This document shows, piece by piece, positions 1 through 10,556 of a DNA stretch of 64,000 bases. The stretch's first letter is position 1; every line of letters begins with the position of its first letter. The position numbers and the translations under genes are program-made. Under the pieces are notes generated by a model. It was not told where the DNA came from, made no database searches, and saw nothing but the letters and a program-made list of their open reading frames with translations. The stretch comes from Pseudoips prasinana (Eukaryota > Arthropoda > Insecta > Lepidoptera > Nolidae), in NCBI GenBank assembly GCA_951640165.1, contig OX621243.1:7688001-7752000 (forward strand). The letters run 5' to 3'.

Positions 1-115
1 ACGGACACAAATTACATCTAAACTCAGAACAACTATTTATGGGTCACACAAATAGTGGTCTAACCCGTGACATGAAGTGGCGGGCGAATGTCTTAGCCGC
101 TGCGCCACACGTACA
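1..115 (-). mobile_element. SINE-B fragment (tRNA-derived head)
   Basis: On the minus strand this reads as a tRNA-like head (GTGTGGCGCAGCGGCTAAG, A-box-like) followed by the body seen in full at 20041-20240. The copy is cut by the window edge and its B-box region is degraded. Confidence 0.75.
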
Positions 116-359
116 GTCGAATGTAATATCAACTAAAGTAATTTAAATATTTATTTTTAACATAGTTTTTATAAAAAAACGCAGTAAAGTGGTATCAATT
201 TAGTTACCGTGCGAAATACTGAGGAAAAATCATGTTGTCGAATTATGCGCCCGGTGCACATAATTGGTACCTACTAGTAAAATAAGTGGTTTGAGTTGTT
301 TGAGAGCCTGCCCTTTTCTCATACGAGTTCATGTTTTAGTGAGGGATATGTTGACATTA

Positions 360-616
360 TAATTTATTTGCTGTGTGGTAACGTTATAGAATATCATCAC
401 CCCATCAAATCCCATGGGGGCGTAGAAATCGATCGAGGGAATACCTACCAGAGAACGGGCAGCAGCGTTTTTCTGTGAACTAGGTATGACCATCAAACTG
501 CGATCGCCAACCCGTCTGCTAAGCGTTGCAATTATGGCACATCCCCCCCTTCTTTGGGGAGGCTTCTGTCCAGCAGTGGACGTACTTTGGCTAACATGAT
601 GATGATGATGATAATT
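360..616 (+). mobile_element. RTE-1b type element with (ATG)n tail
   Basis: It contains the block 'catcacccc..gggggcgtagaa', then 'gcgatcgccaacccg', then the tail 'ccagcagtggacg' and (atg)n. Matching copies lie at 27079-27345, 42725-42880 and 32528-32735. The last part is shared with the RTE-1 LINE at 36412-36818, so this is either a second RTE family or a non-autonomous element using the RTE tail. Confidence 0.7.
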
Positions 617-797
617 TATTTAGTACTTTGAAAAATAGAACGGCCATCAGTATTAGAAACCATATGGACTTGATTTATGGCTGAATAATTTTCGCTGAAA
701 CTAAACTGATGTTCAGGAATTAGCTTATTTTTCTATTATGGGTTTTAATTTTGCAAGAAAATACATGATATGATTGCAGAAGGGAATTTCCCCCTAT

Positions 798-1058
798 ATA
801 ATAATAATAATATCCTGGAACCTTATTTACACCATCTGATCCCAAACTAAGCAGAGCTTGTACTATGGAAACCAGATAACTGATATACTACACACACATA
901 CTACTTTTCTTTTGTAATTCATACTTATATAGATAATTACACCCAGACTCAGGACAAACAAACATGTTTATGCACACAAATTTCTGTCCTGGGTGGGAAT
1001 CGAACCCACGACCTCCGGAGTGAAACGCAAGCATTTGCCAACTACGCCAATAGGCCCG
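798..1058 (-). mobile_element. SINE-C, near full length
   Basis: The minus strand gives a tRNA-like head with B box (GGTTCGATTCCCACC), then the body, then the tail 'gtttgggatcagatgg' and (TTA)n. The same family recurs at 8085, 15225, 16475, 18345, 31678, 34498, 35928, 38935, 39110 and 39612. The A/B boxes imply a pol III origin (established for tRNA SINEs). Confidence 0.85.
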
Positions 1059-1194
1059 TTATTTAATGTGATATAGATCTATATGATATTATATGATGTA
1101 GAATTTTCCGTATATAACCGTAATTACTGAGGCCACTTTTCATAGATCTGAAAAAAAAAATTAACTGACAAGCCGCATAGGTAGTTTTACCAGA

Positions 1195-1290
1195 GTTTTA
1201 CGAAGCGCGCCTACCCCGGATTGGTAGATGGTGCAGGTTCGAGACCCGCCGGACGACTAAATTTATGATTTCCCATTTTTGAGATTAGAT
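1195..1290 (+). mobile_element. SINE-D fragment
   Basis: The stretch 'ccccggattggtagatggtgcaggttcgagacc' resembles a tRNA-derived SINE 3' head half, followed by 'tttgagattagat'. A fuller minus-strand copy lies at 36125-36400, and short fragments lie at 43430-43500 and 44690-44790. Confidence 0.55.
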
Positions 1291-1299
1291 AAACGCTTT

Positions 1300-1371
1300 G
1301 CATTGCGAATAATGCTATAAAATTGAAATTTTATAGCATTGCGAATAATGCTATAAAATTGAAATTTTACG
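1300..1371 (+). repeat. 36-bp direct tandem duplication
   Basis: Two adjacent copies of a 36-bp unit begin with 'gcattgcgaataatgc' at 1300 and 1336 and differ only at the last base or so. Each contains the near-palindrome 'ctataaaattgaaatttta'. The duplication sits in the tail of the SINE-D fragment. Confidence 0.9.
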
Positions 1372-2203
1372 AAGTAAGTCGCGTAGAAGCATGGATGAGG
1401 TCGCAGACTGGACTTTTTGAACTGTGATGTAGTTTATTATCTCGTTATTTATTTACTTCTCTTCGAGAGATTTATCGTTTTTCTAAGTACTTTCGAAATG
1501 AATTCGTTTTCTTCTAGAGCGAGTTGAATTAACAACCTTTATTGAATCCGATACAAAATAATTACCATTTGTATTGTACATTTTCTGTAACTTAAACATT
1601 TGAAATAATATATTAGATAGGGTACGAGGTAAATGAATACCTATTTCAATGTCAGAAACAAACAACTACCCAAAATCGACGTTTAAATGTAACCCATTTC
1701 ACTGATAACCATAGTCCAAAGCCGATAAACAAAACTGAATTCAATCACAAAGTTTCACCAAATAAATTTTGGTTTCGCATGAAGTTTAATGGACAAAGGG
1801 CAGATTGTTTTATATTTATGTATTGCCTTTCAAGACTAAAAGGCCCGTAATTCAGCTCATCCTCAGGTAGAGAACAAAACATTTGGGACTGCGCGAGGGA
1901 ACACAGAATTGACCTGGCTGTTTTTAGTTATAGGTATTTTCGGGCTCAAAAGTATTCCTTCTTTTTTAACCCTTAAACGGACAATGACATAACAGTTACC
2001 ACCTCATTTTAAGCTCTATGGTTTTGTAATAAGCGCTAAAACCAATAAATTATGAAAATACGCTATGACAGTATAAAGGTTTATACAACTCCCGCATTAG
2101 GCAAATGAGCATCTGTAGCGCGCCAAGCTTTACAAACTTGCATCCATAATCGGAAAAACTATACATATATGAAAAAATGGGGATAGCGAGGCAGTGGGGA
2201 AAA
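1372..2203. other. unexplained AT-rich stretch
   Basis: I see no convincing coding sequence, RNA gene or recognised repeat here. The 60-codon open frames have no family features. Confidence 0.4.
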
Positions 2204-2521
2204 TCTTTACATATAATAAATTCGTAGGAAAGTCAAAACCGTACATTGAATATGTTATAAAAAGGATACTTGGGGCGTGATCTACAATCGATATCGAAGC
2301 CAAGAATATAGCTTTTAGAATTATTGTCTATGTGTCTGTTTATCTGTATGTATGTCCGGGCTAAACTCAAAAAGTTGTTCATGGATTTACTTCAAATTTT
2401 GCATGAATATTACTAAGAGGTGTTAACATATAGGCTACATATTATCACGCTATCACCTACGGGGGAGGAGCTATGATAATTTATAAAATTTAACGCGGGT
2501 AAAACCGCGGGGCACAGCTAG
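2204..2521 (+). mobile_element. non-autonomous Helitron (Lep1-like)
   Basis: The element starts with TC after host A (TCTTTACATATAATAAATTCG region) and ends in CTAG before host T. A 3' hairpin with stem CGCGG/CCGCG lies 8 bases before the CTAG. It is collinear with 47527-47835 and with the inverted copy 8311-8763. There is no Rep/helicase gene, so it depends on an autonomous partner. Confidence 0.85.
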
Positions 2522-3006
2522 TATCTCAATAAAACTTTTCCCATGGCGCACTAAAACTTAATCTTATCGACTGGAAAGTTATCTCACTTTTACTATGTAA
2601 AGTAACTCCGTGTCGTGAGCGCCAATGTACTCGAGCTTTCTCAAAAATGGACAGAGTGCATCAGGTCTGGTATCGAGTATAACCAGTATCTTATATATAT
2701 ATCACGTAAAAGCGTATACGCAGTGCCTCCTTGTACACACTCGAATGAAATAAGTTCAACAATACTTTAGATATTAAGAACATAATGTATAACGGGCGTT
2801 GTTATCGCCTTAAATTATGTCTTCCAGATAACCTTTAGATGGATAGGAAATGTAGTAAAATGAGTGCAAAAAATAAATTTTACTGTTATAAATACATCTC
2901 ATTTAAAATACTTAGTACCACTTCACAAATAAAGGTATACCTATTAATATCATTAAGAACACACAACATTTCTCATTGCAACTTTCATCCTACATTTATT
3001 CTATAT

Positions 3007-3119
3007 TCTACTAATATTATAAATGCGAAAGTTTGTGAGTATAGATGTATGTATGTATGTTTGTTACTGTTTTACGCTAAAACTACTTTCACGCGGGTGA
3101 AACCGCGGGGTGCAGCTTT
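3007..3119 (+). mobile_element. short Helitron derivative
   Basis: The 5' end TCTACTAATATTATAAATGCG (cut to 20: TCTACTAATATTATAAATGC) and the 3' hairpin 'acgcgggtgaaaccgcgg' are typical. The 3' end is CTTT instead of CTAG, so the terminus is mutated. At 113 bp it consists of little more than the two ends. Confidence 0.7.
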
Positions 3120-3329
3120 TAACTAATAATAGCCAAACCAAAGTGCTCGAATTTCATTTTACATAAAACCCAACTCAATTCAACAATTGGGGTTTATGTA
3201 TTATTGCCATAGCCCCTACGTATAATAAAAAACATTTTCATTATCCATCAAAAGCACTTCAGTACTTAAAATAGTCAAATTATTTATCTGAATAATTAAC
3301 TATAACCCAAGTAGTGAGAAATACATACA

Positions 3330-3535
3330 TAGCCAGTGCGCTCACTAGTACGTAACTGATCAGCGAGGTTAAACACTTTCACGCGCGGTCAATCTAAAGA
3401 TGCGTGTGTGATTCAATTTCTGAGCATCTCCGTGCTTTCAAAAGGACGTCGAGAGGTTACAGTCGAAACACCGTGTCTGAGGCCTATTGAGCAACTTGAA
3501 TAACTCTGACACTAGGAAAACTACTACCCATACGA
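3330..3535 (+). mobile_element. 5S-rRNA-derived SINE, degenerate
   Basis: It retains 'gaggttaaacac', 'gcggtcaatctaaagatg' and the body 'ctgagcatctccgtgctt', with the end 'gacactaggaaaactactacccatacgac'. It aligns with the better copy at 37600-37865. The 5S internal promoter region is strongly decayed. Confidence 0.6.
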
Positions 3536-3636
3536 CAAAGTAAAAACAGCTCAAATATTTACTTGCGACTGTTAAGTTCATCAAAGTATTTGATATTGAT
3601 TTTATCTTAGTAGGTACCTACTTAGATTCAAGAATA

Positions 3637-4030
3637 CATACATACATAGACTCACGCCTGTTTCGCAGAGGGGTAGGCAGAGACAACGGATTTCCATTTG
3701 TCACGATCTTTGCACACCTCTTTTGCCTCGTTTACTGTCATTATATTCTTCAGTCATGCTCGCCGGTTTACAGTATTTCTGACCTTGCCTTTCTTGAGAA
3801 CGTCTCCAATTTGGTCAAATAATGTTCTATCAGGTCTTCCCCTTCCGGTTGTCCCATTCTCACAGACCAGGTATACTTCTTTTGTCAATCTTCTTTCATT
3901 CATCCTTTCTAAATGCCCAAACCATCTCAGCATACATTTTTCTATCTTTGTGAAGACTCAAGAATTCCTTTCAAAAACCAAATTTAAGAGTTTCGGCCGT
4001 ACTTTGCTTAGATTGCATAAACATACACTT
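3637..4030 (-). mobile_element. RTE-2 LINE 3' end, decayed
   Basis: The minus strand reads through the C-terminal coding end found at 38175-38560 ([22 protein letters not shown]) into 'ctctgcgaaacaggcgtgagtc' and an (ATGT)n tail. Stops and small indels break the frame. It is truncated on the 5' side. Confidence 0.8.
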
Positions 4031-4529
4031 TGAGCTGAAATAACTGGCGAGCCTTGATCGTTATTTTATGACATAAATTCAAAGTTATATCACGTGCAAG
4101 CAATTTCTCAACATAATGATATTATCCTTTTTGTACAACAAAACACACCCACACTTATTCGATAAACAAAAACTTTCTGCAATTTCAACTACTTATTTAC
4201 CAAATAGATTATAATTTTAATATGATTAGTAAGGATTCATTCTTGATTAATGTCAGCAACTTTGGAGGAGCTATTAGCCTGATTGGTATTTCTCGGTATT
4301 TCAATCCCAATTACTGTTGTTGTTTGTTTGATTTAGTACGTTTTCTGATATTCCAAAGTATAATTTTCAGTTAAGATATGAACAAACGTACTTAACAAGT
4401 AATCCGTTAAAGGTAAACGAAAGCACTTATATGATTACGATCACGTTCGATACCGTTACAGTGAAACGTAACGGCTCCACGTAAGAGCTCTCTGCTACGG
4501 TTTCAGGACGGGGGCCCAAAAAGGAACGA

Positions 4530-4680
4530 TTAGGTGTTTAAAGGGTCGGAAACCCACCACTTATGGGTACTTTGGGTGTTAGAACCATCCATAGCTCGTG
4601 ACTGCATACCATCAGGCGGGTCGAATATGCTGAGGTGACAGGTAGATGGATAGAAGGGTACAAAAAAAATGCTTTGTGAA
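4530..4680. mobile_element. possible LINE 3' UTR relic
   Basis: The stretch 'gactgcataccatcaggcgg' resembles a motif often found near the 3' end of lepidopteran LINEs. This is recognition of a short motif only. Family and orientation are uncertain. Confidence 0.3.
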
Positions 4681-4924
4681 AATTCTTTTTATATGCATAC
4701 TTTGAACTCCTCCTCCCTATTAATTTATGATACAAATTATAGTATATAAAAAAATATCTTGAGACAACTAAGACACTACCATCTGACGCCAAACTAGTAA
4801 CAGCCTTAAAAAATAAGTTACAAGTTTATAGGTCTAAAATTATGATACTTCCATACAACTTTTTAACCCCTCTTTCGAACCCTTACAATTATTATTCACA
4901 TTAAAAAGTAGCTTATGTCCTTTC

Positions 4925-5033
4925 TTAGGCTCAACCAAAACACATATGTGTACCAATTTTCATTCAAATCGGTTCAGTAGTTTTGGCGTGAAAGCGCGAC
5001 AGACAGACAGAGTTACTTTTGCACTTATAATAC
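4925..5033 (-). mobile_element. Helitron/LINE-tail relic interrupted by mariner
   Basis: The stretch 'cggttcagtagttttggcgtgaaag' through 'cttataata' resembles the inner 5' part of the Lep1-like repeats at 37025 and 51665 in minus orientation. The mariner follows directly at a TA. Removing it joins 'cttataata' to 'ttactaagg', which continues the expected end. Confidence 0.55.
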
Positions 5034-6348
5034 ATTCGGTCAAAAAAGTATCGGCAATGGATGATTTTTTTATGGTTCAAAATTGAAATTTTGTTTTTAT
5101 TTGTTGTTGTTAGATTGGCACAACTGTTTTCCACTTTTGCGCGGAGTTTGAGTTGCATCTGTTATTTATATTAAATACAGTGCTGGTTTTAGTAATATCA
5201 TATATAGTGTGTATTGCGAATTTCATAATGGACAAAAATATCGAACAAAGAGTTTGTCTTAAATTTTTCATCGCTATTGGAATTTCGTGTTCGGAGTCAC
5301 TGAAAATGTTATAGAAGGCTTACGGTGAATCGACTTTATCAAAAACTCGTTCTTATGAGTGGTTCTAAGCGTTCAAAAGCGGTCGAGATGTGATGAAAGA
5401 TTTGCCTCGTTCTGGTAGGCCATCAACGTCTGCAACTGAAGTTAACATCGCAAAAGTAAAGGAAATAGTGACTGAAAATCCTCATTCAACTCTGAGAGAG
5501 ATAGCCGCCGACCTTTCTGTATCTCACGAGTCGATTCGTACCATTTTAACTAATCATTTGGGTATGATTGTATGAAACATGTTGCCGCTCGGCTAGTCCC
5601 AAAAGATCTGAATTTCCTCCAAAAACTCAATCGCATGAAAGTCGCTGAGGACATGGTAGAACGAGTCAATTCCGCCCCACATTCATGAAACGCATTGTTA
5701 CTGGTGACGAGACGTGGGTTTACGAGTTTGACATGCAAACTAGTCAACAAGCTTCGGAGTGGCGCCTTCCAACTGAACCGAAACCGAAAAAACCACGCCA
5801 ACGTCCATCAAAAGTCAAAGTCATGTTGTCTGTTTTCTTTTACTATCGCAGTGTTTTGCACTCTGAATTATTACCGGAAGGTCGAACGGTAAATAAAGAA
5901 TATTATTTGAGTGTTATGCGGCGTTTAAGAGATTCGACGAAAAAGGCCAGATTTGTGGAAAGAAAATTCTTGGATTTTGCACCACAATAATGCGCCTTCG
6001 CACAAGGCCATCATTGTGAACGAATTTTTGACCAAACACTCAACAAATACCATCCAGCAACCACCATATTCAGATATGGCTCCAGCTGACTTCTTTCTTT
6101 TTCCTAAACTCATATTACCACTTCGTGGTACCCGTTTTCAATCGGTAGAAGACAAAGGAGAATTCGCGGCGAGAACTGAACTCAATTCCGAAAGCAGTGT
6201 TTAAAAAATGTTTTGATGAATGGATTATTCGTTGGCGTAAGTGTAGTTTTTGAAGGAGCATACTTTGAAGGTGATAAAATTAATTTGGATCAATAACAAA
6301 AATTTTGTATATTATTGATCTTTTCCCGGTACTTTCTTGACAGAGTAG
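5034..6348 (+). mobile_element. mariner (DD34D) transposon, about 1.3 kb, defective
   Basis: The terminal inverted repeats read 'ggtcaaaaaagtatcgg' on the left and, on the minus strand from the right, 'tgtcaagaaagtaccgg'. TA flanks the ends (near 5030-5033 and 6349-6350). The length matches an ordinary full-size mariner, so only point changes and small indels have killed it. The exact left boundary is uncertain by 1-2 bases because the left end seems to lack one base. Confidence 0.92.
5228..6204 (+). pseudogene. mariner transposase, broken
   Basis: The reading starts at ATG 5228 in a context typical for mariner. An N-terminal helix-turn-helix region follows (5390-5575, with 'LPRSGRPSTSATEVN' and 'STLREIAADLSVSHESI'). 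The catalytic part begins at 5685 with VTGDETWVYEFD, the first aspartate. The second motif reads HHNNAPSH, where the family has HHDNAPSH, so the second catalytic aspartate is Asn. The third motif is YSDMAPADFFLFPK with the DD34D-type spacing. In-frame stops lie at 5312-5314 and 5366-5368. Frame shifts near 5570 and 5940 split the gene. No functional transposase is possible from this copy. Confidence 0.93.
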
Positions 6349-6354
6349 TATTAC

Positions 6355-6478
6355 TAAGGATTACACCCAGGCTCAGGATAAACAGACATGTTCATGCACA
6401 CAAATATCTGTCCTGGTTGGGAATCGAACCCACGACCTGTGAAAATTGTGTATTTACCAACCCCGCCAACCGGCCCGT
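6355..6478 (-). mobile_element. SINE-C, head half only
   Basis: On the minus strand the tRNA-like head with B box 'GGTTCGATTCCC' is followed by 'gacaga..tgtgcatgaacatg'. The tail half is absent, because the copy ends at the mariner insertion junction. Confidence 0.75.
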
Positions 6479-6498
6479 CTAACTATAATGTTGACTTA

Positions 6499-6673
6499 GG
6501 CCTCCTACGCATTATGCGGTTAGCCGTAATGCGGTCAGACGTCAGCAATCAATATTGCTGACCGGCTGCCGCATCGCAGTGTGAATAAAAACTACTTTCT
6601 CGTACAGATATCCGAGTACGGTCAGCTGCACGGCTGACCGCATTGTGGCTAGCCGCATAGTGCGTAGGAAGCC
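6499..6673. mobile_element. MITE, Harbinger-like (TTA TSD, 40-bp TIRs)
   Basis: The 175-bp element begins GGCCTCCTACGCA and ends in the inverted counterpart GGCTTCCTACGCA. About 40 bp of each end pair with few mismatches. TTA lies directly outside both ends (6496-6498 and 6674-6676). A 3-bp TTA duplication with GG-starting TIRs fits PIF/Harbinger. No transposase is encoded. Confidence 0.85.
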
Positions 6674-7261
6674 TTACATTTAATTTGTTCATCAACGTTG
6701 GAAGAAGAAAAGGTCCTTCCAATATTCATGAACCAACATACGTCTCGAAATGAAAATATCCATATAAAAATGTAAGTACTTTCCATCATAGATATCTTGA
6801 CGAAAATATTACAGAAACGAAAATCACAACTCTTATAACTTCCTCGAAACTTGACGGGGCACATAAACTGAACTGGCGGTACATCCTGCGACAAAATAAA
6901 TCAAAAAGAAATATTTTTTTGTGAAGCCAAGTTTCGCGTAAATTATGAATATGGTAAGTCACCTGTTCATGACAAGTTTCCTGTCTTTTCTTTTATTCGC
7001 TCAAATGTGAAAAGAATTGTACCAAAGTTAAGTGCATTTTCTTAAGAAACTAGTTGCCCTGGTGAACTTCGTACCGCCATATTTTATTTTTGACCAAAAA
7101 AAAACAGCGTCGCACAGTTTTTTGTCTCATTCGCACAACCACTAATCACATTTTTTTTCTCCAGAAAAAGATAGATTTATCCAATCTGATGTAGTTGTTT
7201 TGAAGTTTTGTATAAAAATAAAAAATCAACGTTCTGTGTTCTGTCTAATCGGCATACTCAT

Positions 7262-7478
7262 CATCGTCTTCATCATCATAAATCATATTAGCCAAAATAC
7301 GCCCACAGCTGGACAAAAACCTCCCCCAAAGATCTCCACGATTGCCGAGATTGCGCTACCCGTATCCAGCAGCTTCAAGCGACCCTCACAAGATCACAGG
7401 TCCATCCTATAGGTGCCTGCCCACGGGGGGTCTTCCGGTTCGTGGTCGCAACTCGAGAATCTTTCTGCCCCATTTCTC
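7262..7478 (-). mobile_element. RTE-1 LINE 3' end
   Basis: The minus strand matches 36412-36818 from 'cagaaagattctcgagt' to the 'gtccagctgtggg' tail, followed by a degraded (ATG)n stretch at 7258-7285. It is 5'-truncated and its coding frame is broken. Confidence 0.8.
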
Positions 7479-8084
7479 AGTCGCTGACTCATTTTTGGAT
7501 ATTTTTAAATATTTGCTATTACTTTTTTTTCATACGGTCGTTCTCCTGGCCATAACAAAAACATAAAAGAAAAAATTACGTTTGGAAGTTTTGTGCGTAC
7601 AAACATTTCGGTGATTCATTTTTATTCATATATAGTGATGTAATTTTTTATAGAAAACTATTGTACTATACACAGTGTAATACTTTAAACTTATAAGAAT
7701 AGTTTTGGTGAAATAGTATGTTTGTATTATTAGTCCAGTAAGGATTCTTAGGATTAAGGATCCAACTTATACTAGGAAGACATAAGGTTTATTTCCTAAA
7801 GTTTACAACAACCCACCCACCATCATTTTCCAACACAATAACATGCAACCCATTCCAACACCATTGAGTACACCTGTCGTCTAAATATTAAATATGACTG
7901 AAATAAATCAAAGTTTCCGCAAAAACCGCGGGCCGCATTCGACGTTACTTCAGAAGCGACCGACTCAATTTGATCAGTATAACTGCGTTCCAACTGTCGC
8001 ACTGTAACCACGGCCCACTCGCCATCCAAGTCACGGACTAGGGTAAGGTGCCAGTGATTATCAGTTATCTTTTTGCCTTGATTT

Positions 8085-8310
8085 TTGTATTTTTGACTGG
8101 CTTGGTTAGAGACCATGATTGCAAAGTCAGAGGTCGTGGGTTCAATCCCCACCCAGAACAAATTTTGTGTGATGAGCACGATTATTTGTACATACACTGT
8201 ATTTAGAAATATTTACGTATGTTTATCAGCAGTCTGGTTGCCATAGTACAGGCTCTGTCTAATTTAATCAGACGGCAGTTAGATGTGCCAAAATGTTTAT
8301 TTATTTAGTA
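8085..8310 (+). mobile_element. SINE-C, near full length
   Basis: The head has A-box-like 'tggcttggttagagacc' and B box 'GGGTTCAATCCCC'. The body includes 'gtgatgagcacgatt', and the end is 'gccatagtacaggctctg'. The Helitron 8311-8763 abuts its tail. Confidence 0.8.
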
Positions 8311-8763
8311 CTAGCTGTGCCCCGCGGTTTTACCCGCGTTAAATTTTATAAATTATCATAGCTCCTCCCCCGTAGGCGATAGCGTGATAATATAAAGCCT
8401 ATATGTTGACCCGACCTCTTAGTAATATTCATGCGAAATTGGAAGTAAATCCATGCAATACTTTTTGAGTTTAGCCCGGACATACATACAGTTCAACAGA
8501 CACAAAGAAAATAAAAAGAAAACAATGTTAAAATCATCGAAATCGAGACTTAATAATTATGTGCACTATTTTTATATATGTATAGTTTTTTTGATTATGG
8601 GTGCGCAAGTTTGTAAAGAAACAACAAACAGACACACAGACAAAAATTCTAAAAACTATATTTTTGGCTTCGATATCGATTGTAGATCACGCCCCAATTA
8701 TCCTTTAAAAAAAATATTCATTGTACAGTTTTGACTTTCCTACGATTTTATTATATGTATAGA
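8311..8763 (-). mobile_element. non-autonomous Helitron (Lep1-like), long form
   Basis: On the minus strand it starts TCTATACATATAATAAAATC and ends with the CGCGG/CCGCG hairpin and CTAG. It is flanked by host A and T. It carries roughly 140 bp of extra internal sequence compared with 2204-2521 and 47527-47835. Open frames inside it are chance. Confidence 0.85.
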
Positions 8764-8839
8764 TTCATTGCAATATAAATTTTATAGGAGCTGGGTAGGA
8801 GGGGTTCAAAGTAAATAAAAAAACTTTTTGAAGTATAAC

Positions 8840-9060
8840 TTCATTACGAACGCTTGACTTGGAAAGTAAGCTGGTGAATGAGTGAGCGAGAGAAAATGTG
8901 ATCGGGTGAGGTGAACCGAAGATGAGAGGTAGATATTAGTTAGAAAAGATAGAAAGAGAGTACGTTCCTATATTACTGTAGGGACGGGAGAGAGAGGTGC
9001 CTTTTTTTCTCTCCTTTCAGTGCCAGTTGCGTTTCCCATATAGTTTTTTATGGGGAACGG
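8840..9060. repeat. dispersed repeat E, copy 1
   Basis: It shares 'agtaagctggtga', 'aatgtgatcgggtgaggc/t', 'ttagttag..aagat' and 'cagtgccagttgcg' in order with 44155-44375. I do not recognise its class. Confidence 0.65.
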
Positions 9061-9064
9061 GGAA

Positions 9065-9990
9065 GGTACCCTTCTGTTCATCTAGAACCTTAGAATATTC
9101 CAGCAAGTGCTGTTTATACCATGCTGCATAAACACAATCTACATGGAGATTCAATCACACACATATAGAAGTAACATTTGCCATATATCTTTGATGCGGC
9201 ATTTCTATATAAAAATATCACTTTTACGCTTTCACTGGGCCCTTACAACGGAGACAGCGGACAGAGTTCACTAAGAGGTGTTTGTATTGAAATTGATTTA
9301 TGTAAATTTTGCGGTGAAGGCGCGTCTGCCCGCTTCAACATGCTGGTCGTTAGAGCCAAGGTATTCTGTTTTAACTTCCATCTAAAATATATAAAACGAT
9401 TTACACCATAACTAAATCCTTTAGGACAGATTCAGTGGCGTATCCATTATTGTTATATCCATCAGGGGCGAATCCAGCGACGGCGACTCAAAGGATATTA
9501 GAATTTATGTCTATCTTAGTGGCGGCGTAAACATAAATGCACTTTTTGTCCTTGACATTAAAAGTATGTCCATTCACGTAGAGTTGAATATCCCGTGAAA
9601 CTAGTTACCGTGGCCTGGATACGTCCGAAGACGAAACGATTGAAAAAATGCGGTATGTGATCGACGATATTGCATGCACTCCGAGGCACGTGGACAACGT
9701 GTCATACCGCAAATTTTCTTACTCGTGGATCCTACTGAAAAAAATCTACATAGCGAAAACACTCAGTTGGTAGTGAACCTGTATTTTAATTCAAAGACTG
9801 CGGGTTCGATACAAAAAGTTTGTAGTCATATTTGTCTTGAAAAAAAAAAAAAAAACAGACATGGTCCGACAACGAAACATCTAAATGTCTATGATAGATT
9901 GCTAAGCTAAGCAGGATACATAAAAAAAATGTTTGTCTTGATCTGGGTGTTTTCTGTGTATTTTATGTATATATTTAAAGAAAAAAGTAA
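9065..9990. other. mostly unexplained; weak open frame 9178-9411
   Basis: One open frame of 77 codons (9178-9411) contains a stretch of better base balance ending 'gccaag|gtattc', which could be read as a splice donor. I see no protein family in it and no matching acceptor. The rest holds a poly-A run at 9840-9855 and no recognised gene. Confidence 0.3.
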
Positions 9991-10236
9991 ATTAGTATCT
10001 TCCATTATCTAGTATCCATAGAAAAATGATGCTGTGCCTATATGCCCTAAATATTTCAATTTATTAATTTCTATCTAAAGGAAAATTTTCAGTGCTACGT
10101 AATCAAAGAAACCACACCCACCATTTGTGGGCAATGTAATAAGAAATTGAAAAACACTAGTAATAAGAAGCACTAGATAATGGAAGAAGTATTTCTTCCG
10201 TTATCTAGTGTTGTTAAGCTAGCGACTTTCTAGCGA

Positions 10237-10452
10237 ATGTTGTTGGGATTGCCATGGCGCTGCAGCGCTTCTGGTATGTTCGCTGAGCCACGCGTTGATG
10301 GATTCGCAGCTGTAAGGCGTAAAAAAGTTATCTCTATGCTGCAGCGCCTAAGAAACAGCACCAACAGCATTCTAAAAATGATAGCGGCCCGATTTGACTG
10401 TCCCTTTCAGAGACACTGGGTGGGTGTGGCACTGGGTCGGATTTCCTTATAA
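10237..10452 (+). pseudogene. LINE C-terminal coding end
   Basis: The open frame includes 'LPWRCSASGMFAEPRVDGF' and ends at a stop at 10450-10452. This resembles the C-terminal tail of LINE reverse-transcriptase proteins common in Lepidoptera ('CSASGMFAE..VD'). Identification rests on memory of that motif. The catalytic part is missing. Confidence 0.6.
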
Positions 10453-10454
10453 TT

Positions 10455-10556
10455 ATAATATTGGCCAATCAAGAAAGGCCTCCTCTTTGGGGGAGGCCTT
10501 TGTCCAGCAGTGGACGTCTTTCGGCTGATATGATGATGATGATGATGATAATAATA
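10455..10556 (+). mobile_element. RTE-1 tail with (ATG)n
   Basis: The stretch 'gggggaggcctttgtccagc' through 'ggctgatatgatgatg' is nearly identical to 36770-36818. It is a very short 5'-truncated copy nested in the LINE 3' UTR. Confidence 0.85.

Noticed and set aside
3698..4033. 111-codon plus-strand open frame
   Set aside because: Antisense of the RTE-2 LINE coding end.
7823..8197. 124-codon minus-strand open frame
   Set aside because: Mostly antisense of the SINE-C head (the 'GIEPTTSDFAI' type peptide comes from the tRNA-like region).
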